From positions 587,659-651,658 of the forward strand of contig JAGGNK010006437.1 in assembly GCA_017590115.1 (NCBI GenBank): a stretch of 64,000 bases of DNA, given 5' to 3'. Position numbers and translations under genes: made by a program. This DNA is from Montifringilla adamsi (taxonomy: Eukaryota > Chordata > Aves > Passeriformes > Passeridae). The notes under the pieces were generated by a model. That model was not told the DNA's origin, did not search any database, and was given only the letters and a program-made list of their open reading frames with translations. Shown here piece by piece: positions 1-10,870 of the stretch (its first letter is position 1; the number at the start of each line of letters is the position of its first letter).

Positions 1-1122
1 TACACTGGAGACACATGGTTTGGATGGATGGACTGCTCAGTGGATAAGGAATTGGCTGGATCATAGAATCATGCTTTATGTTGAGTTCGAAGGGACCCAT
101 CAGGATCATCAAGTTGATGGTCACACTCAAAAAGTTGTGGTCAACCTCACTTCATGTCCCAGTGCAAATCAGTGGTGAGTGATGTCTGTCACGGGGTGGT
201 GTTGGGACCGGCACTGTTTAACATCTTTATTGCATAGGGACAGTGGGATAGAGTCTCACTCAGGATTGCTGATGACACTGAGTTGTGGTGCAGTCACATG
301 CTGGAGGGAAGGGATGGATCCAGAGGGACCTAAACAGGTTGGAGAAGTGGGTCTGTATGATCTTCATGAAGTTCAACAAGGCCAAGTGGAAGATTCTGCA
401 CCTGGATGAGGGGAGTCCCAAGCACAAGTATAGGCTGGACAGAAAATGGATTGGGAGCTGCCCTGAGGAGAAGGATTTGGGGTGTTGGTTGATGAGATAC
501 TCAATATGACCTGTCATGTGCACTCACAGCTGAGAAAGCTAAGCACATCCTGGGCTACATCACAAGAAGCACAGGCAACAGGTCAAGGGACCCTTTTGCT
601 CCAACATTGGAAGACCCATCTGCAGCACTTCATTGTGCTCTGGGATCTCCAGCATGGGACATTGACCTGTTGAAGTGAGTCCAGAGGAATCCACAGAGAT
701 GATCAGAGTGTCTTCCTAAGAAGACACACTGAGAGAGAAAGAGATGGGGTTGTTAAGCCTGGAGAAGAAAAGGGTTTGGGGACACCTTACTGTGGACTTC
801 CAGCATGGAAAGGGGGCCTACAGAGAAAGCTGAATGGGGACACCTTTTTTTCCAAGGGAAATTAGTGGTAGGAAAAAGGGGAATGGGGCCCATGTGGAAG
901 AGTAGGTTAAGATGAGATATAAGAAAGAAATTCTTCCCTGTGAGAGTGGTGAGGTCTCAGAGGCTGCCCAGAGAAGCTGTGGTCCCGGACATGTCCAAGG
1001 CCAGGTTGGATGGGGCTCTGAGCAACCTAGTCTAGCAGAAGGTTTTCTGCCTGTGGTAAGGGGTTGGAACAAGATGATCTTAGAGTTCCTTTCCAACCTA
1101 GACTATTCTATGATACGATGAC
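1..1122 (+). mobile_element. CR1 LINE, 5'-truncated 3' end (end of ORF2 plus 3' tail)
   Basis: Sense-strand CR1 non-LTR retrotransposon. The conceptual translation shows decayed pieces of the ORF2 reverse transcriptase C-terminal half, in the order seen in CR1: a run around 205-280 that follows the GVPQG region, then an FMKFNKAKW stretch near 360-395 and an EEKDLG stretch near 465-480. Frames change several times and stops interrupt them, so it is dead. The 3' part (about 690-1100) has the familiar CR1 3' region, including 'gagaagctgtgg' and 'caaggccaggttggatgg'. The element stops at 'ctattctatgatacgatga', a degenerate form of the short ATTCTATGA repeats at CR1 ends. It runs off the left edge of the window. 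CR1 inserts without clear target duplications, so none is expected. Confidence 0.88.
61..117 (-). mobile_element. CR1 3' tail fragment nested in the first CR1
   Basis: The sense CR1 reads through 'aattggctgga' and resumes at 'ttgatggtcacactc'. Between them lies a 57-bp piece in the opposite orientation that starts 'tcatagaatcatg' and runs through 'gaagggacccatcaggatcat'. This is the reverse complement of a CR1 3' end. A close relative lies at 46,994-47,062. It is a severely 5'-truncated second CR1 insertion inside the older one. Confidence 0.7.
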
Positions 1123-3055
1123 ATAACACTATGCATTAATAAATTACTGTGGAGGGCCACAGGGGATAGTTGCACAGTCATAGAACACAAATTAAAAAGT
1201 CTTAGAAAAATTTGTTGGCACGATGTGTTTACTTGAACAACTAGGGAAAAAAAACCCCAAAATAATCCTAAAATCTCAACCAAATAAAATGAACATTTTG
1301 AAACACAGTGAGCAAAATATTCAATGAAAAAGGTGTGCCTGGCATGTAATGACTTTACCCAAATTTGAAAAAATAGCTAACAAAAAAACCCTGCTCTTGG
1401 AGGGTCATACACATCCCATTTGATGCAAAAGTCATTAGCACTTGGTTGCCCATGATTGTCTCCTGTCTGATGAGATGTGCTAATAGCCTGTGGTTGCTAA
1501 GGAATGTTGCTAAGCAAGGCAAGGCATAGAGGAGGTCAGCCATCTCCTCTCTGACAACTTCTAGCATCATTTTTGCAAACTAAGGATTTCATTTTTTTTT
1601 CTGAACGTTCTACATATTTGTTTGAGATAAAAATTTATAGAACAATCCAAATATGTCAAGACTGAAATGTTCTGATGGAATTATCTCATTAAAATTATCT
1701 CATTAAAATATAATTTGTGTTTCTTAGCATTGCTGTGCAGTCATCTGAAAGTAAAAAACATAACCTGACCTAGTTTTTTTTACAGTTCTGAACAAATTAC
1801 ATGGGAAATTTGAGTATTCTTGGTATAGAAACATTTTCTGATGATTTAATCTATTTTACCAGTCACAAATATTTTTATTTAAAGGGCGATAGTTAATTTC
1901 AAATGTAAAAAGTAACAGAAGAAAAACTAATTTTTGCCTTTTAACAAAACAGAATATCAAGAACAATTAAACAGTTGTAAAAGGAATACATGCAAAACTA
2001 AACAATTTCTTGTTTAGTTAAATAAATTTCATTTCTTTTTAAACTATTGCTTATTGGATTCCAAGTTCAAAATGGAAGTTTTTATCCTGGAAGTATCTCA
2101 GGAAGTAAGCTAGATAATTGTGTAATCAAAATGAGGTAATACCAGTTTTAAATACATAGATTAATACAGAGACTTGTTTCTCTGTAAGTTTTTTAATAGT
2201 TACTGGAATGCTTTATGCAGCCAATTCCTATTTCATTAATGGAAGTCAAAAGGATAGAGGCTTCCAGATAATTTTAAAAAGAGGGAAAATCCACTTTCTA
2301 AAATTCTCTTCACTTTTTTTTTCTCTTCTTGTTGGTTGCTATGAGTCACTTGAAGCCTGGTATGAAGTGTCCCTTCATTATCATTAAAGTGCTTTTTTAG
2401 CAGTCTCCTCAACAACCTCTTTCCCACACCATTTTGAGCATTCCTGTATTCTTAAGGGTAGAAAAGTTTAATGCACAGTGGTCCCCATCAAGTATCAAAA
2501 TGTCTTTTTTGTTTTTAACAAAACTGTTTGAATAACAACCTCCTAAGCTTTTTTCAAATCAAAGTTTATCTGTCTGTTTTGAACACTTCTTGGTAATTTC
2601 TCTCGCAGTCTAAAGGAGGAATGCTAGTTTGGGTCAACTTGCTATGAAGACACCTTCCAAGAGACCATTGTACAATGCAGAAAATATTGAAAAAGAAAAT
2701 GCATTTTTTATTTTCAGTGGTTTAACAAAATATGCATGGAAAAAAGGTTTTATTTCTATGGGTTGTAATTAGGAAAAATCACTTAGAATGGGTCATTAGT
2801 TTGCTAAGTGGTTGAAGTGAACATTTAGGTGTTTACAGCTTGGAAGGCTCAATACATTTAATCTATTAGGAGAACAAGTGAAAAGCTTTTTCTCTCACAT
2901 TCCTGTGACAAGATTTTTGAGGTGATTTTTCTGAAATACTGTAAATACAATTTCATCTCTATCACCTTTTAACTCTCCATTCTTCATACATGGACACAGG
3001 CCTGATGCTGAGACATCTGTTAGCACTACTGCTGTTACATTCATATGCATGGTAG

Positions 3056-3056
<1 letters not shown>
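1123..3056. other. Unique AT-rich DNA, no gene seen
   Basis: No repeat family or coding exon is recognised. A 71-codon minus-strand open frame at 1,355-1,570 has no family resemblance that I can name and no splice context. A pair of GTTGCTAAG motifs lies at about 1,492-1,521. Homopolymer runs are short. Confidence 0.6.

Positions 3057-3090
<34 letters not shown>
3057..3090. repeat. (AAAT)n tetranucleotide microsatellite
   Basis: Eight and a half uninterrupted copies of AAAT/TAAA. It is a likely length-polymorphic marker and needs no further explanation than slippage. Confidence 0.97.
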
Positions 3091-4804
3091 CACCACTAAC
3101 TGATTTTGATCAGGTAGAACATGTCAAGAATGCAAATGGTACCACCCAAGCATTGAAGTATTTGAACTGCACATGTCCCAGAGAGTATTTGTTACTAGTT
3201 TTATCCAAAGGAGAAACTCTAATGATGGTTACCTGTGAAGGTGATTATCTACAAATCTTTAAAAGGTTTTATGGTTTTAGAGTTTTATATATCTTAAATT
3301 CATCTTAACTTTGTATAGGATGAATTGCATGTCTCCAGAGAGATCAAACTTATGTACCATTTGGGAATTACCCTGCTCTCAAGGATTAAATGGGAACTTT
3401 TTCCTTGGTTTACTCTGTGATCCCTTCTAGATTTGACAGATAATTGTATTTTAAATGCTTATAGTAGTGTGCATGTTAATAGCCTGGAGTGCCATGGGAT
3501 AAAATCATTGAGTAATAATTGGTGTGCATCCAATCCATATTGAAAGCAACAGGTTGTCCCTCTCTTCCTAAAAAATATCCTAATATATTAATTACAAACA
3601 TTTTACTGGAGACAGGGATGGGTGTGAAAAATAAATGTATTTATTTAATCTTACACAAATAAATGATGTTCCAAAAGTATTTACATTACATTGTTTCCTT
3701 TGCATTTAAAATATGGTTATTTCAGAGGAAAGACATAGGGAAATAATGGCAAGCAAACTACAGCAGAATGAATTGCAACGAGCAGAAACATGCACTTAGC
3801 TAAGAGGTTTCTAGAGCAATCCCTCAGGCTGTACTTCTACACAGAAAAAGAAAACAAGACAAATCAAGATTTTAGCCTTTGTGACAAATTACTCAGGAAG
3901 GGAATCCACTGTCCACTGAGGAAAGAAATAGTCCTAAATGAATAGGGAAGTAAAGTGGTGCCCAAAGAATTAAATGATACTCTGTGATCTGTATGTTGTA
4001 ACTTTGGACCTCTAATTGAAAGGATGAAGCATCACTACTTCACCCAAAGAAGAGGTTTGCTGACAAAGCTGGGACAACAGTCCCATCTATAAGAATCATC
4101 AGAGAATCTTACATACAATCTAGTTGAAAGAAAAGTCAGTCTATACTGAATATCTTTTTTAAACTAGATTTAATAGGAAGTAAATTTTTTTACTGAACAC
4201 CCTCAAATGAAAAATAAGTATTACTTCAAATCTAAAGTAGTCACAAATTAATGTGCTACTTTTCACTTATGTCTAATCCCTATTTCCTTCCAGTTTGGAA
4301 TCTTCCTCCAAACTACCTCTCATCTAGTTCACTACAAACAGAAAACCAACCACAACACGTTGTCCTTTTGAAAGGTGTGAGGAACATATTCTGAAAAATA
4401 GTCTCACTCACAAGGAGAAGAAACATTTAAAGAACCTATATTTAATTCTCCAAATAACAATAAAAGAAAATGTGGCATTGGAGTCCATGGGTTGTTACAC
4501 AGGGACCTTCACCTATCACATTCCCTCCTGGGCTGCAGATATCTCACTGGTGAGGAGCTGGGCTGGGTAAGGATCAGATCTACCAGCAGTTGAGACCCGT
4601 CAGTTTTGAACTCCCTATAGAAGAAGGCTGTGGTCGCATGGAGCTTTGGTTTGTGTGTGTTGTCCCTGTCTCTGACCATCGACCCCACTGAACAGGTGAA
4701 TTGTTAAACGTAATAGGAAGAGTGTTTCAATACTTAAATATCTACCTGTCTTATTCTTCACCATTTAATGCAATATTCTGGAATGGATTTATTTTTGTTA
4801 TTTG
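3091..4804. other. Unique DNA; possible A-tailed retrocopy at its right end
   Basis: 3,091-4,480 is AT-rich and holds nothing I recognise. About 4,485-4,804 is less AT-rich than its surroundings ('ctcctgggctgcagatatc', 'gctgtggtcgcatggagc') and ends directly in a 29-A run. That layout fits a retroposed transcript 3' end. There is no AATAAA just upstream of the A-run, no coding frame and no clear target duplication, so this remains a suggestion. Confidence 0.4.
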
Positions 4805-4848
4805 AAAAAAAAAAAAAAAAAAAAAAAAAAAAACAAAAAAAACCAAAC
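4805..4848. repeat. A-tract (29 A then A-rich)
   Basis: Twenty-nine consecutive A residues followed by a C-interrupted A-rich run. It could be the tail of a retrocopy ending here or simple slippage. Confidence 0.93.
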
Positions 4849-6299
4849 CAAGTGTACTAGCATCCCCTTTCAGTAGCCAGACTCTTGTCTTCTTTGTTTT
4901 CCTCATGGTTCTCATTCTTGCACTGTATTTTTTTCATGGAAATCCTATGAGTTTTATCTTTCAGTTCCAGAAGTGGTAAATGCTGTTTTTCTACTACATT
5001 TAAGAGACTATAGACCATGACAAAATGCTAATAAAGATGTATGCATTTATATTTTCTTACTCTAAAATAAGAATAATGTTACTAATGTAGAAGGGAAAGG
5101 TTTGCAATTGTCAAGTGTACTATTGCTAGCAGGGCTTACACCTCTGTGTAGAGCAGAGGACTGCAGTTACTCACAGAAACTGACACACTGAAGAAAAATT
5201 GCAAATGCAGTAGTCACACTTCTGACATTTCTGTGAAGAAAGAGAACTGTCTGTGCTTGACAGAAACCAAAAAAAGTGGCACAAGAGGCAGTAGGAAGAA
5301 AAATAGTAAATTCTACACACCTATATCCTATTACACACACCTGCACACACACCCCCCCCAAAAAAAAAAAAAAAACCAAACCAAAACTCAGCAGCAAACA
5401 AGCAAACAAACAAACAAAAAGTCTGGAAAAGGTAAAAACTGCATTTTGCTTTTTCCAAAGAGAACAATTAATATATAAAACACCTGAAGAATTTGATAGT
5501 CTGTCTTCCTTTTGATTTGTTTTGAAAAGCTTTTCTCTTGTGATACAAACATACCCTAGAACAAGCTTCCAGATAAGCAGTCCACATAAATGCCTCCCCT
5601 AGAACAAATGACTTTGTAGTTTCTAACTACAGATACATCTTCTGAGATAACTACATGTAGGAGATGGGACTAAGCAAAATGTCACCTTCGGGTTCAGCTG
5701 CTAATTCACATTTTAAAAGAAATAATGGTAATCCTGCATTCTTAAGGGGTTTTCTGATCTAATTAAATAATTTTGGACTTAATCTCAGGATTTATAAATA
5801 TAAGAAAATTTTGCCACAGGTACTGTTGTTAACTTTGTTAAGATGGCATCATCTTTAACATCCTAGGAAGTATATTCTCCTGATATTTTAAAAGTGCCCC
5901 TTTGGCATAATGCTTTCCAATTACATTTATACAAGTTTGTTTTAATAGTTATTTTAAAAATATTTTTGGCATTTGGTTTTGTAGGGTTTTGGCAAGAAAA
6001 CTTAGATCAATTCTCTGTCACTTGGCATTTTTATACTTAAGTTATCAATATATTTTCCCTAAGATTTTGGCTATTTGATTATTAAGTTTCTATTTGAAAA
6101 CATACTTGTATGTTCTTTTAAGAACTACTTATTTCTTGTAATAGGTCTAAAATACCTACTTTTTATCTTAATCTTTTTTTTAAGTCTTTCTGTGTTGTTA
6201 GTGTTCTTCCTCAAATTCCAGTCAGATAGAAATAAATTTGGATGTGATTCTCTTCTACAAAAAACCCCAGCATTTATTTAAAATAATTTATTCCCTTGA
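4849..6299. other. Unique AT-rich DNA with one low-complexity patch
   Basis: No gene or repeat family is recognised. The 76-81 codon open frames around 5,167-5,515 lie across the CA/C/A low-complexity patch and are chance frames. 5,900-6,240 is very T-rich on the plus strand. Confidence 0.6.
5330..5423. repeat. Low-complexity (CA)n-C8-A16-(CAAA)n
   Basis: An imperfect CA repeat, eight C, a run of 16 A, then imperfect CAAA/CAAAA units up to 'caaacaaacaaacaaaaag'. It is a simple-sequence patch of mixed motifs. Confidence 0.9.
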
Positions 6300-6860
6300 A
6301 GTTCACCAGAAATTTGAGAGTAGGATCTATTTGAAGCACAATCTCTACCTTGACAGCACAGTCCAGGAAACCCTGTGGGAGGGATCCACACTGGAGCAGT
6401 TCATGAAGACCTACAGCCTTTGGGAAGGACACACATTGGAGAAATTTGTGAAGGACTGCATCCCCTAGGAGGGACACCCCACACCGCAGCAGGAGAAGAA
6501 TGTGAGGAGGGAACAGTGGGAGAGAGAACAGGCTGTGAACTGATAGCAACTCCCATTCAATGTGCCACCAGGGTGGTGCAGAAGTAGATGAGCTGAGGGC
6601 AATTAAGCCTGGAGAGATGGGAGCTAGGGGAAAGGTGTTTCTAGACTTGCTTTTATTTCTTACTACCAGACTGTTATTAATGGACAATAAATTAAACTAA
6701 TTTCCTCAAATTCAGTCTGTTTGGCCCATGACAGTAATTGATGAATGATCTGACCCTCATATCCATATCTCAGCCCATGAGTTTATTTTTGTATTTTGTC
6801 CCCCTGTCCTGCTGAGGAGGGGGAATTAGAGAGCAATGGTCTATCCACCACAACTGTTGT
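6300..6860 (+). mobile_element. Degenerate endogenous retrovirus 3' region/LTR
   Basis: The sequence from 'cactggagcag' through 'ggagggacacccca' and 'ggagaagaatgtgagga' to 'gctgaggagggggaatta' follows, at clearly diverged identity, an avian ERV segment known to me. An AATAAA lies at 6,684-6,689, followed by 'agtctgtttggcccatgacagtaattg', the expected R/U5-type region. The right end is truncated, since the expected terminal 'CCATGACA' is missing. A related LTR end in reverse orientation is at 58,756. The 137-codon minus frame across it is a shadow. Confidence 0.6.
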
Positions 6861-7337
6861 TTAGATTTGTTTGAATAATAAAAATACACTTTCTAAATCA
6901 CTAGCACTAGGATGGGATTCCTGTCCTAAAGAATCTGCAATACAAAGCACAAAACAATTACACAGATATAATCAAAAGACAATGCAAAGAAGATGAATCA
7001 AGGAGGGAGGAGAATGGAGGGGGAAAGGCATGTGTATGTGTGGGTGTGTGTGGGTTTGATTTGTTCTAGTTCTGCCTCCCTAGAGGAGGCAAATGTAGCC
7101 ACAAATACAACACAGCCCAAATGTGTTGTTAATGACAGTACTTAAGGCAGTGAACCAAAGCCTGGAGATAAAATTTTATAGTACAGTCATTTGAAACAGT
7201 GAATCAACCTGCCTCCTGCACAGAAAGGAACAGCATATCTGCCCAATCATTCCAGAACTGAACATCTCCCAGGGTCAGGAGAAGCTTCACAACACTGCCT
7301 GAGTGCTCTGCAGCCTGCAGGCTGCAGTAGGAGGAGC
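6861..7337. other. Unique DNA between two LTRs
   Basis: It contains a TG-rich stretch at about 7,028-7,062 and a 7-bp-stem palindrome 'tgcctccctagaggaggca' at about 7,073-7,091. No gene is recognised. Confidence 0.55.
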
Positions 7338-7872
7338 TGTTACCGCGGTGGTCTGGCATCAGAGACAGACACGCCCGACAAACCTCCTTTGGTCATCAGC
7401 AAACAGCCTGTTTTATTGTTCAGAGCTTACTTTTATAGGCAGTTCAAAACTCACAGGTCTAGACAGCTCATTGGTCTGATCTTTACGCACCCCAGGTCCT
7501 GAACCAGTGAAATGCTTGTACCTTAGGAAGGATGTTATGGGATGAAACCCCTGTCAGTTAGCTCAGGGGCTGGTTTCTGGAACTGGGCTGGGTTTCCTAT
7601 TTATAACCGGAGTAATGCTCAGTACAAACCAGCTTATACTGTAATATAATGTGGCAACAGAGCTCTGGCAGGGATAAGTAGGTATAACCCCCCTGCTAGA
7701 CTAAGACATTGAGTGGTGCATCATCTTCTGCGGTATCAGGGTGACAAAAACCGAAGATGTGATCTCTGTGACTCAGTGACTCACTGGAACAGGCTCACCT
7801 GGTGCAATGTCTCCAAATAACAGCAAATAAAACAATTACTGGTCCATGCAGTAAGTGCACACTTCCCTTACA
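7338..7872 (-). mobile_element. Solo LTR (ERVK-like), minus strand
   Basis: Read on the minus strand it begins TGTAAGGG (7,872 leftwards) and ends GGTAACA at 7,338, with TG...CA ends and short terminal inverted repeats (TGT/ACA). The promoter and polyadenylation parts are in LTR order: TATAAAA (7,431-7,437), then AATAAA (7,412-7,417), then a U5-like tail with 'gtctctgatgccagacc'. No TGG-type primer site follows the U5 end, so it is a solo LTR. No target duplication is visible, so the outer limits rest on the TG/CA ends. Confidence 0.72.
7431..7437 (-). promoter_or_regulatory. LTR TATA box
   Basis: TATAAAA on the minus strand, 14 nt upstream of the LTR's AATAAA. It is the presumed former retroviral core promoter. 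Confidence 0.6.
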
Positions 7873-10166
7873 AAACTATTTCTATATTGATGAAAATTTA
7901 CTGATTTTAAATGTATAAGTCCATAAACTTAATTATTTCCAAACATTTGCATATACCTTATGGAGAACTACAATTATGGACAACTCTTGCCTTGAATTAG
8001 ACCTTTCCTGGCAAACCTGCCAGCCAGCTTTTAATCATCAGAGTTTGTGCCTAGCGTTTAGGGGTCTAGGAATAAATGGTTGGATTTCTGCTATGAAATA
8101 CATCAAATGCCAAATATTTTTAATGAAATAGTACTGTTCACATATTACCTGAGGAAAGACAAAGAAATGCCTTCATATTTCTGGTTGGGATTTAAAAACT
8201 TGATTGTGTCATACTATCATGACACCTGTTTTCAGTACCAATGCTATCCATCTTGGCATAAGTATTAACCCAACCACAACAAGCTCATTTTAACTCCCAG
8301 AAGATAAGTGAAATTATTTCTCTAAATGGGACCCATATACTTTATAAATTAAGACCAGTTATCATTTAAATCACAGTCTTACTCAGTTCTTTGTCCAAGG
8401 AACAAATAGAAGTAAATTCCTGCCAAGAAAATCAGAACTAATTTTAATGAACCAGTCACTTTTCCTCCTCAAATTGGTTCATTTCAGACTGCCTTTCATT
8501 TTATCATTACACCACAAAGAATGAAAATACATTATAGCACATGTGAGAAAATCCTCTTCATATTCAATGTGTATTGCAGAAATTAAAACGCAATATCATA
8601 TTTGCCCAACTTTCAACCAAATGAACAGTTACTGTGTTTCATATCTAATATTTTCTAACATCTTTACTCTTTTTATATGGTACTTTCAAAGTACACAAAA
8701 GGCTGATGGTAGTATGTAATATATGGATGAAATCAAGTGTTTCTGTATGTTTCTGTACCATGTATATGTTTATGTACAGAAACATAATGTTTCTGTACCA
8801 TAGCAGTTGGTTAAATACACTGTACTACAGTCCTCAGTATGACTGTCATAAATGTAATGCTTGTGAAGTTATACTGTATGTTAACTAAAATGTCTGTTTA
8901 TCTCAGGCTTTTATCTTGAAACATCCAATATGCACTGAAATGGGACAATTATTTATTCCTATGCTAAGCCAAAGACTGAACAGTCTAGTTTGCTTTGTTC
9001 TCCTACAGTAATTGGCAGTGTGTGATGATTAAAAGAAAAAATAGAAAAAGAAGAAATATTTCTTATATTTTATCTGATAAGTCAAAATGTCTAAAGCAGA
9101 TGATTAAAACTATTGTATTGCTATGGACCATGATATAAACAGAGAACAACCTCTGAGAATATATTCTTTCATTCATAAAATCTTTAATAATATGCTACAT
9201 TTCTGTAATGGCAACTATAATCAGATTTTGGAAAAACACAATTAAAGTTCACTTTAATTTATGATACACATAAGCTGTCATCAGAGGTGATACAAGATGA
9301 TATAACAAAGGAAAAATAGGGAAATCAAACCTGGTTACAGAGAAATTAATATATCAAGGAGTACTGATATGTAACATACTGATATTTTGTATTATATATA
9401 AAACCATAAGTTGTGTTCCCAGTTCCATGTAGGCAGATATTCTTCATGCATGAAGCTAAATCTTACAGTCCACTGATGACATAATTAGGTACTTGAGCTG
9501 CATAATAGGTGATCTGGCATAAGAATATTTAAAGATATGGTTAAAAATCAAGCTTGTGTTCTCAGTGAAAGCCATTTTAGTTGAAATATGGTGATGAACA
9601 ACTCATTCCGGCAGGTTATGGTGTGCATGAGTGTCTGAACCACAGCCCACCACAGGCAGGGAAGATGCTCCTTTAGTCAAAGTTAAAAACATTTTGAAGC
9701 ACTTAGTGTAAGTTACAAGCTGAGAGAGAAAGAGCAACTTAACAAATACATACCTTTCCAGGTAATAGCTCCTTGCAGAAAATTGCTCATGTTCAGACTG
9801 TAAGAATCCTGTTTTCAGCAGGACAGAATGGTCAATATTGTCAGAAGTGACCATTCCCACTGACACTGTGATTACAACCCATTTTTAAGAAAATATTCTG
9901 GAACTGTAAAATTTAGAAAAAAATATGTGTTTACTTATGTACATGCATACATAGTAAAGAGTAAAATGGGGCAACTCCTGTGACCTTAGTGTTCCCTATG
10001 TTGTTCCCTTTTTCCCTTTCGTCTTTCCTTACTCACTGTCATGGCTACAGAGGTTAGAGACCACCCTGCAGCTTCTTGCAGCACTTGGGCAGCTGCACCT
10101 ATAAGAATGAAAACTATATATGTGCCGTTTTACTGTCCTTTGACATGTATACATACAGAGAGTCTT
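7873..10166. other. Unique AT-rich DNA, no gene seen
   Basis: Open frames of 60-87 codons (8,080-8,268; 8,706-8,888; 9,603-9,866 minus) show no domain, splice or family support. A repeated/inverted motif cluster at 8,748-8,798 is listed separately. Confidence 0.6.
8748..8798. repeat. Small inverted and direct repeat (TGTTTCTGTAC)
   Basis: TGTTTCTGTAC occurs at 8,748-8,758 and 8,788-8,798. Its exact reverse complement lies between them at 8,774-8,784. Either pair can form an 11-bp stem. Confidence 0.85.
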
Positions 10167-10870
10167 TGTCCCGGGTTGCAAGATGTGGCTGGAGGTGTGT
10201 ATTCTCTTCCCATCTGTTAGAGATGGGGCAGTTATCTACTGTTAATTGGGCAGTATTCTGCAGTACTCTTCTACAACCCATCCTCCCTCTAGGAAATACC
10301 TTCTGTTAATGGGCCATTGAGTGTCACTGCATGAGTGACAAAAATTACAGCATCCCATTGTGAGATGCTCTGCCCAGAGGGAGGAGCCAAGCATTCCTAC
10401 CTGGATATAATCTGAGATTTTGGGACACCAGCACAGCCTTCTCCACTGGATTCCTGGAGGAGCAGCTGTCCTTTCCACTGGATTCCCAGAGGAAGACCAG
10501 GCCTATCTACACCACCACTGGACATTCAGAGAAAGACTACACCCTTCTACAGGATCACTGCTCCAACAGAACCACATCTGCCACTCCAGGAGGACTGCAG
10601 CCGCCATTTCAACTGGACTGCTACCAACACCCTGACCAAAAGGGTGTCAGGTGATATTCTGACTCTGTCAGTGTTGGTTTGTATTAGTGCATTGTTTATT
10701 TTATTTTTATTTTCTTTCCTAATAAAGAACTGTTATTCCTACTCCCATATCTTTGCCTGAGAGCCCCTTAATTGCAAAATTATAATAATTCAGAGGAAGG
10801 GGGTTTACATTTTCCATTTCAAGGGAGGGTCCTGCCTTCCTTAGCAGACCTGTCTTTTCAAACTAAGACA
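10167..10870 (+). mobile_element. ERVL-type passerine LTR, plus strand
   Basis: 704 bp, starting TGTCCCGGG and ending AAACTAAGACA (TGTC/GACA ends). AATAAA lies at 10,721-10,726, followed by the family's typical 'tttgcctgagagccccttaattgcaaaattataataattc'. The same family, in the opposite orientation and with an insertion inside it, is at 19,972-21,509. Relatives with different U3 parts are at 15,844-18,428 and 45,792-46,746. The internal 71-codon frame at 10,420-10,635 is part of the LTR and has no known role. Confidence 0.85.
10721..10726 (+). promoter_or_regulatory. LTR polyadenylation signal AATAAA
   Basis: Exact AATAAA at the conserved place in this LTR family, 145 bp before the LTR end. 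Confidence 0.7.

Noticed and set aside
1355..1570. Minus-strand 71-codon frame
   Set aside because: It looked protein-like at first, but no homologue comes to mind, no exon borders are visible, and the two GTTGCTAAG motifs in it suggest regulatory or repeat sequence instead.
7338..7872. Full provirus at this LTR
   Set aside because: No primer site or polypurine tract next to either end and no partner LTR in the same orientation within the window, so it is kept as a solo LTR.
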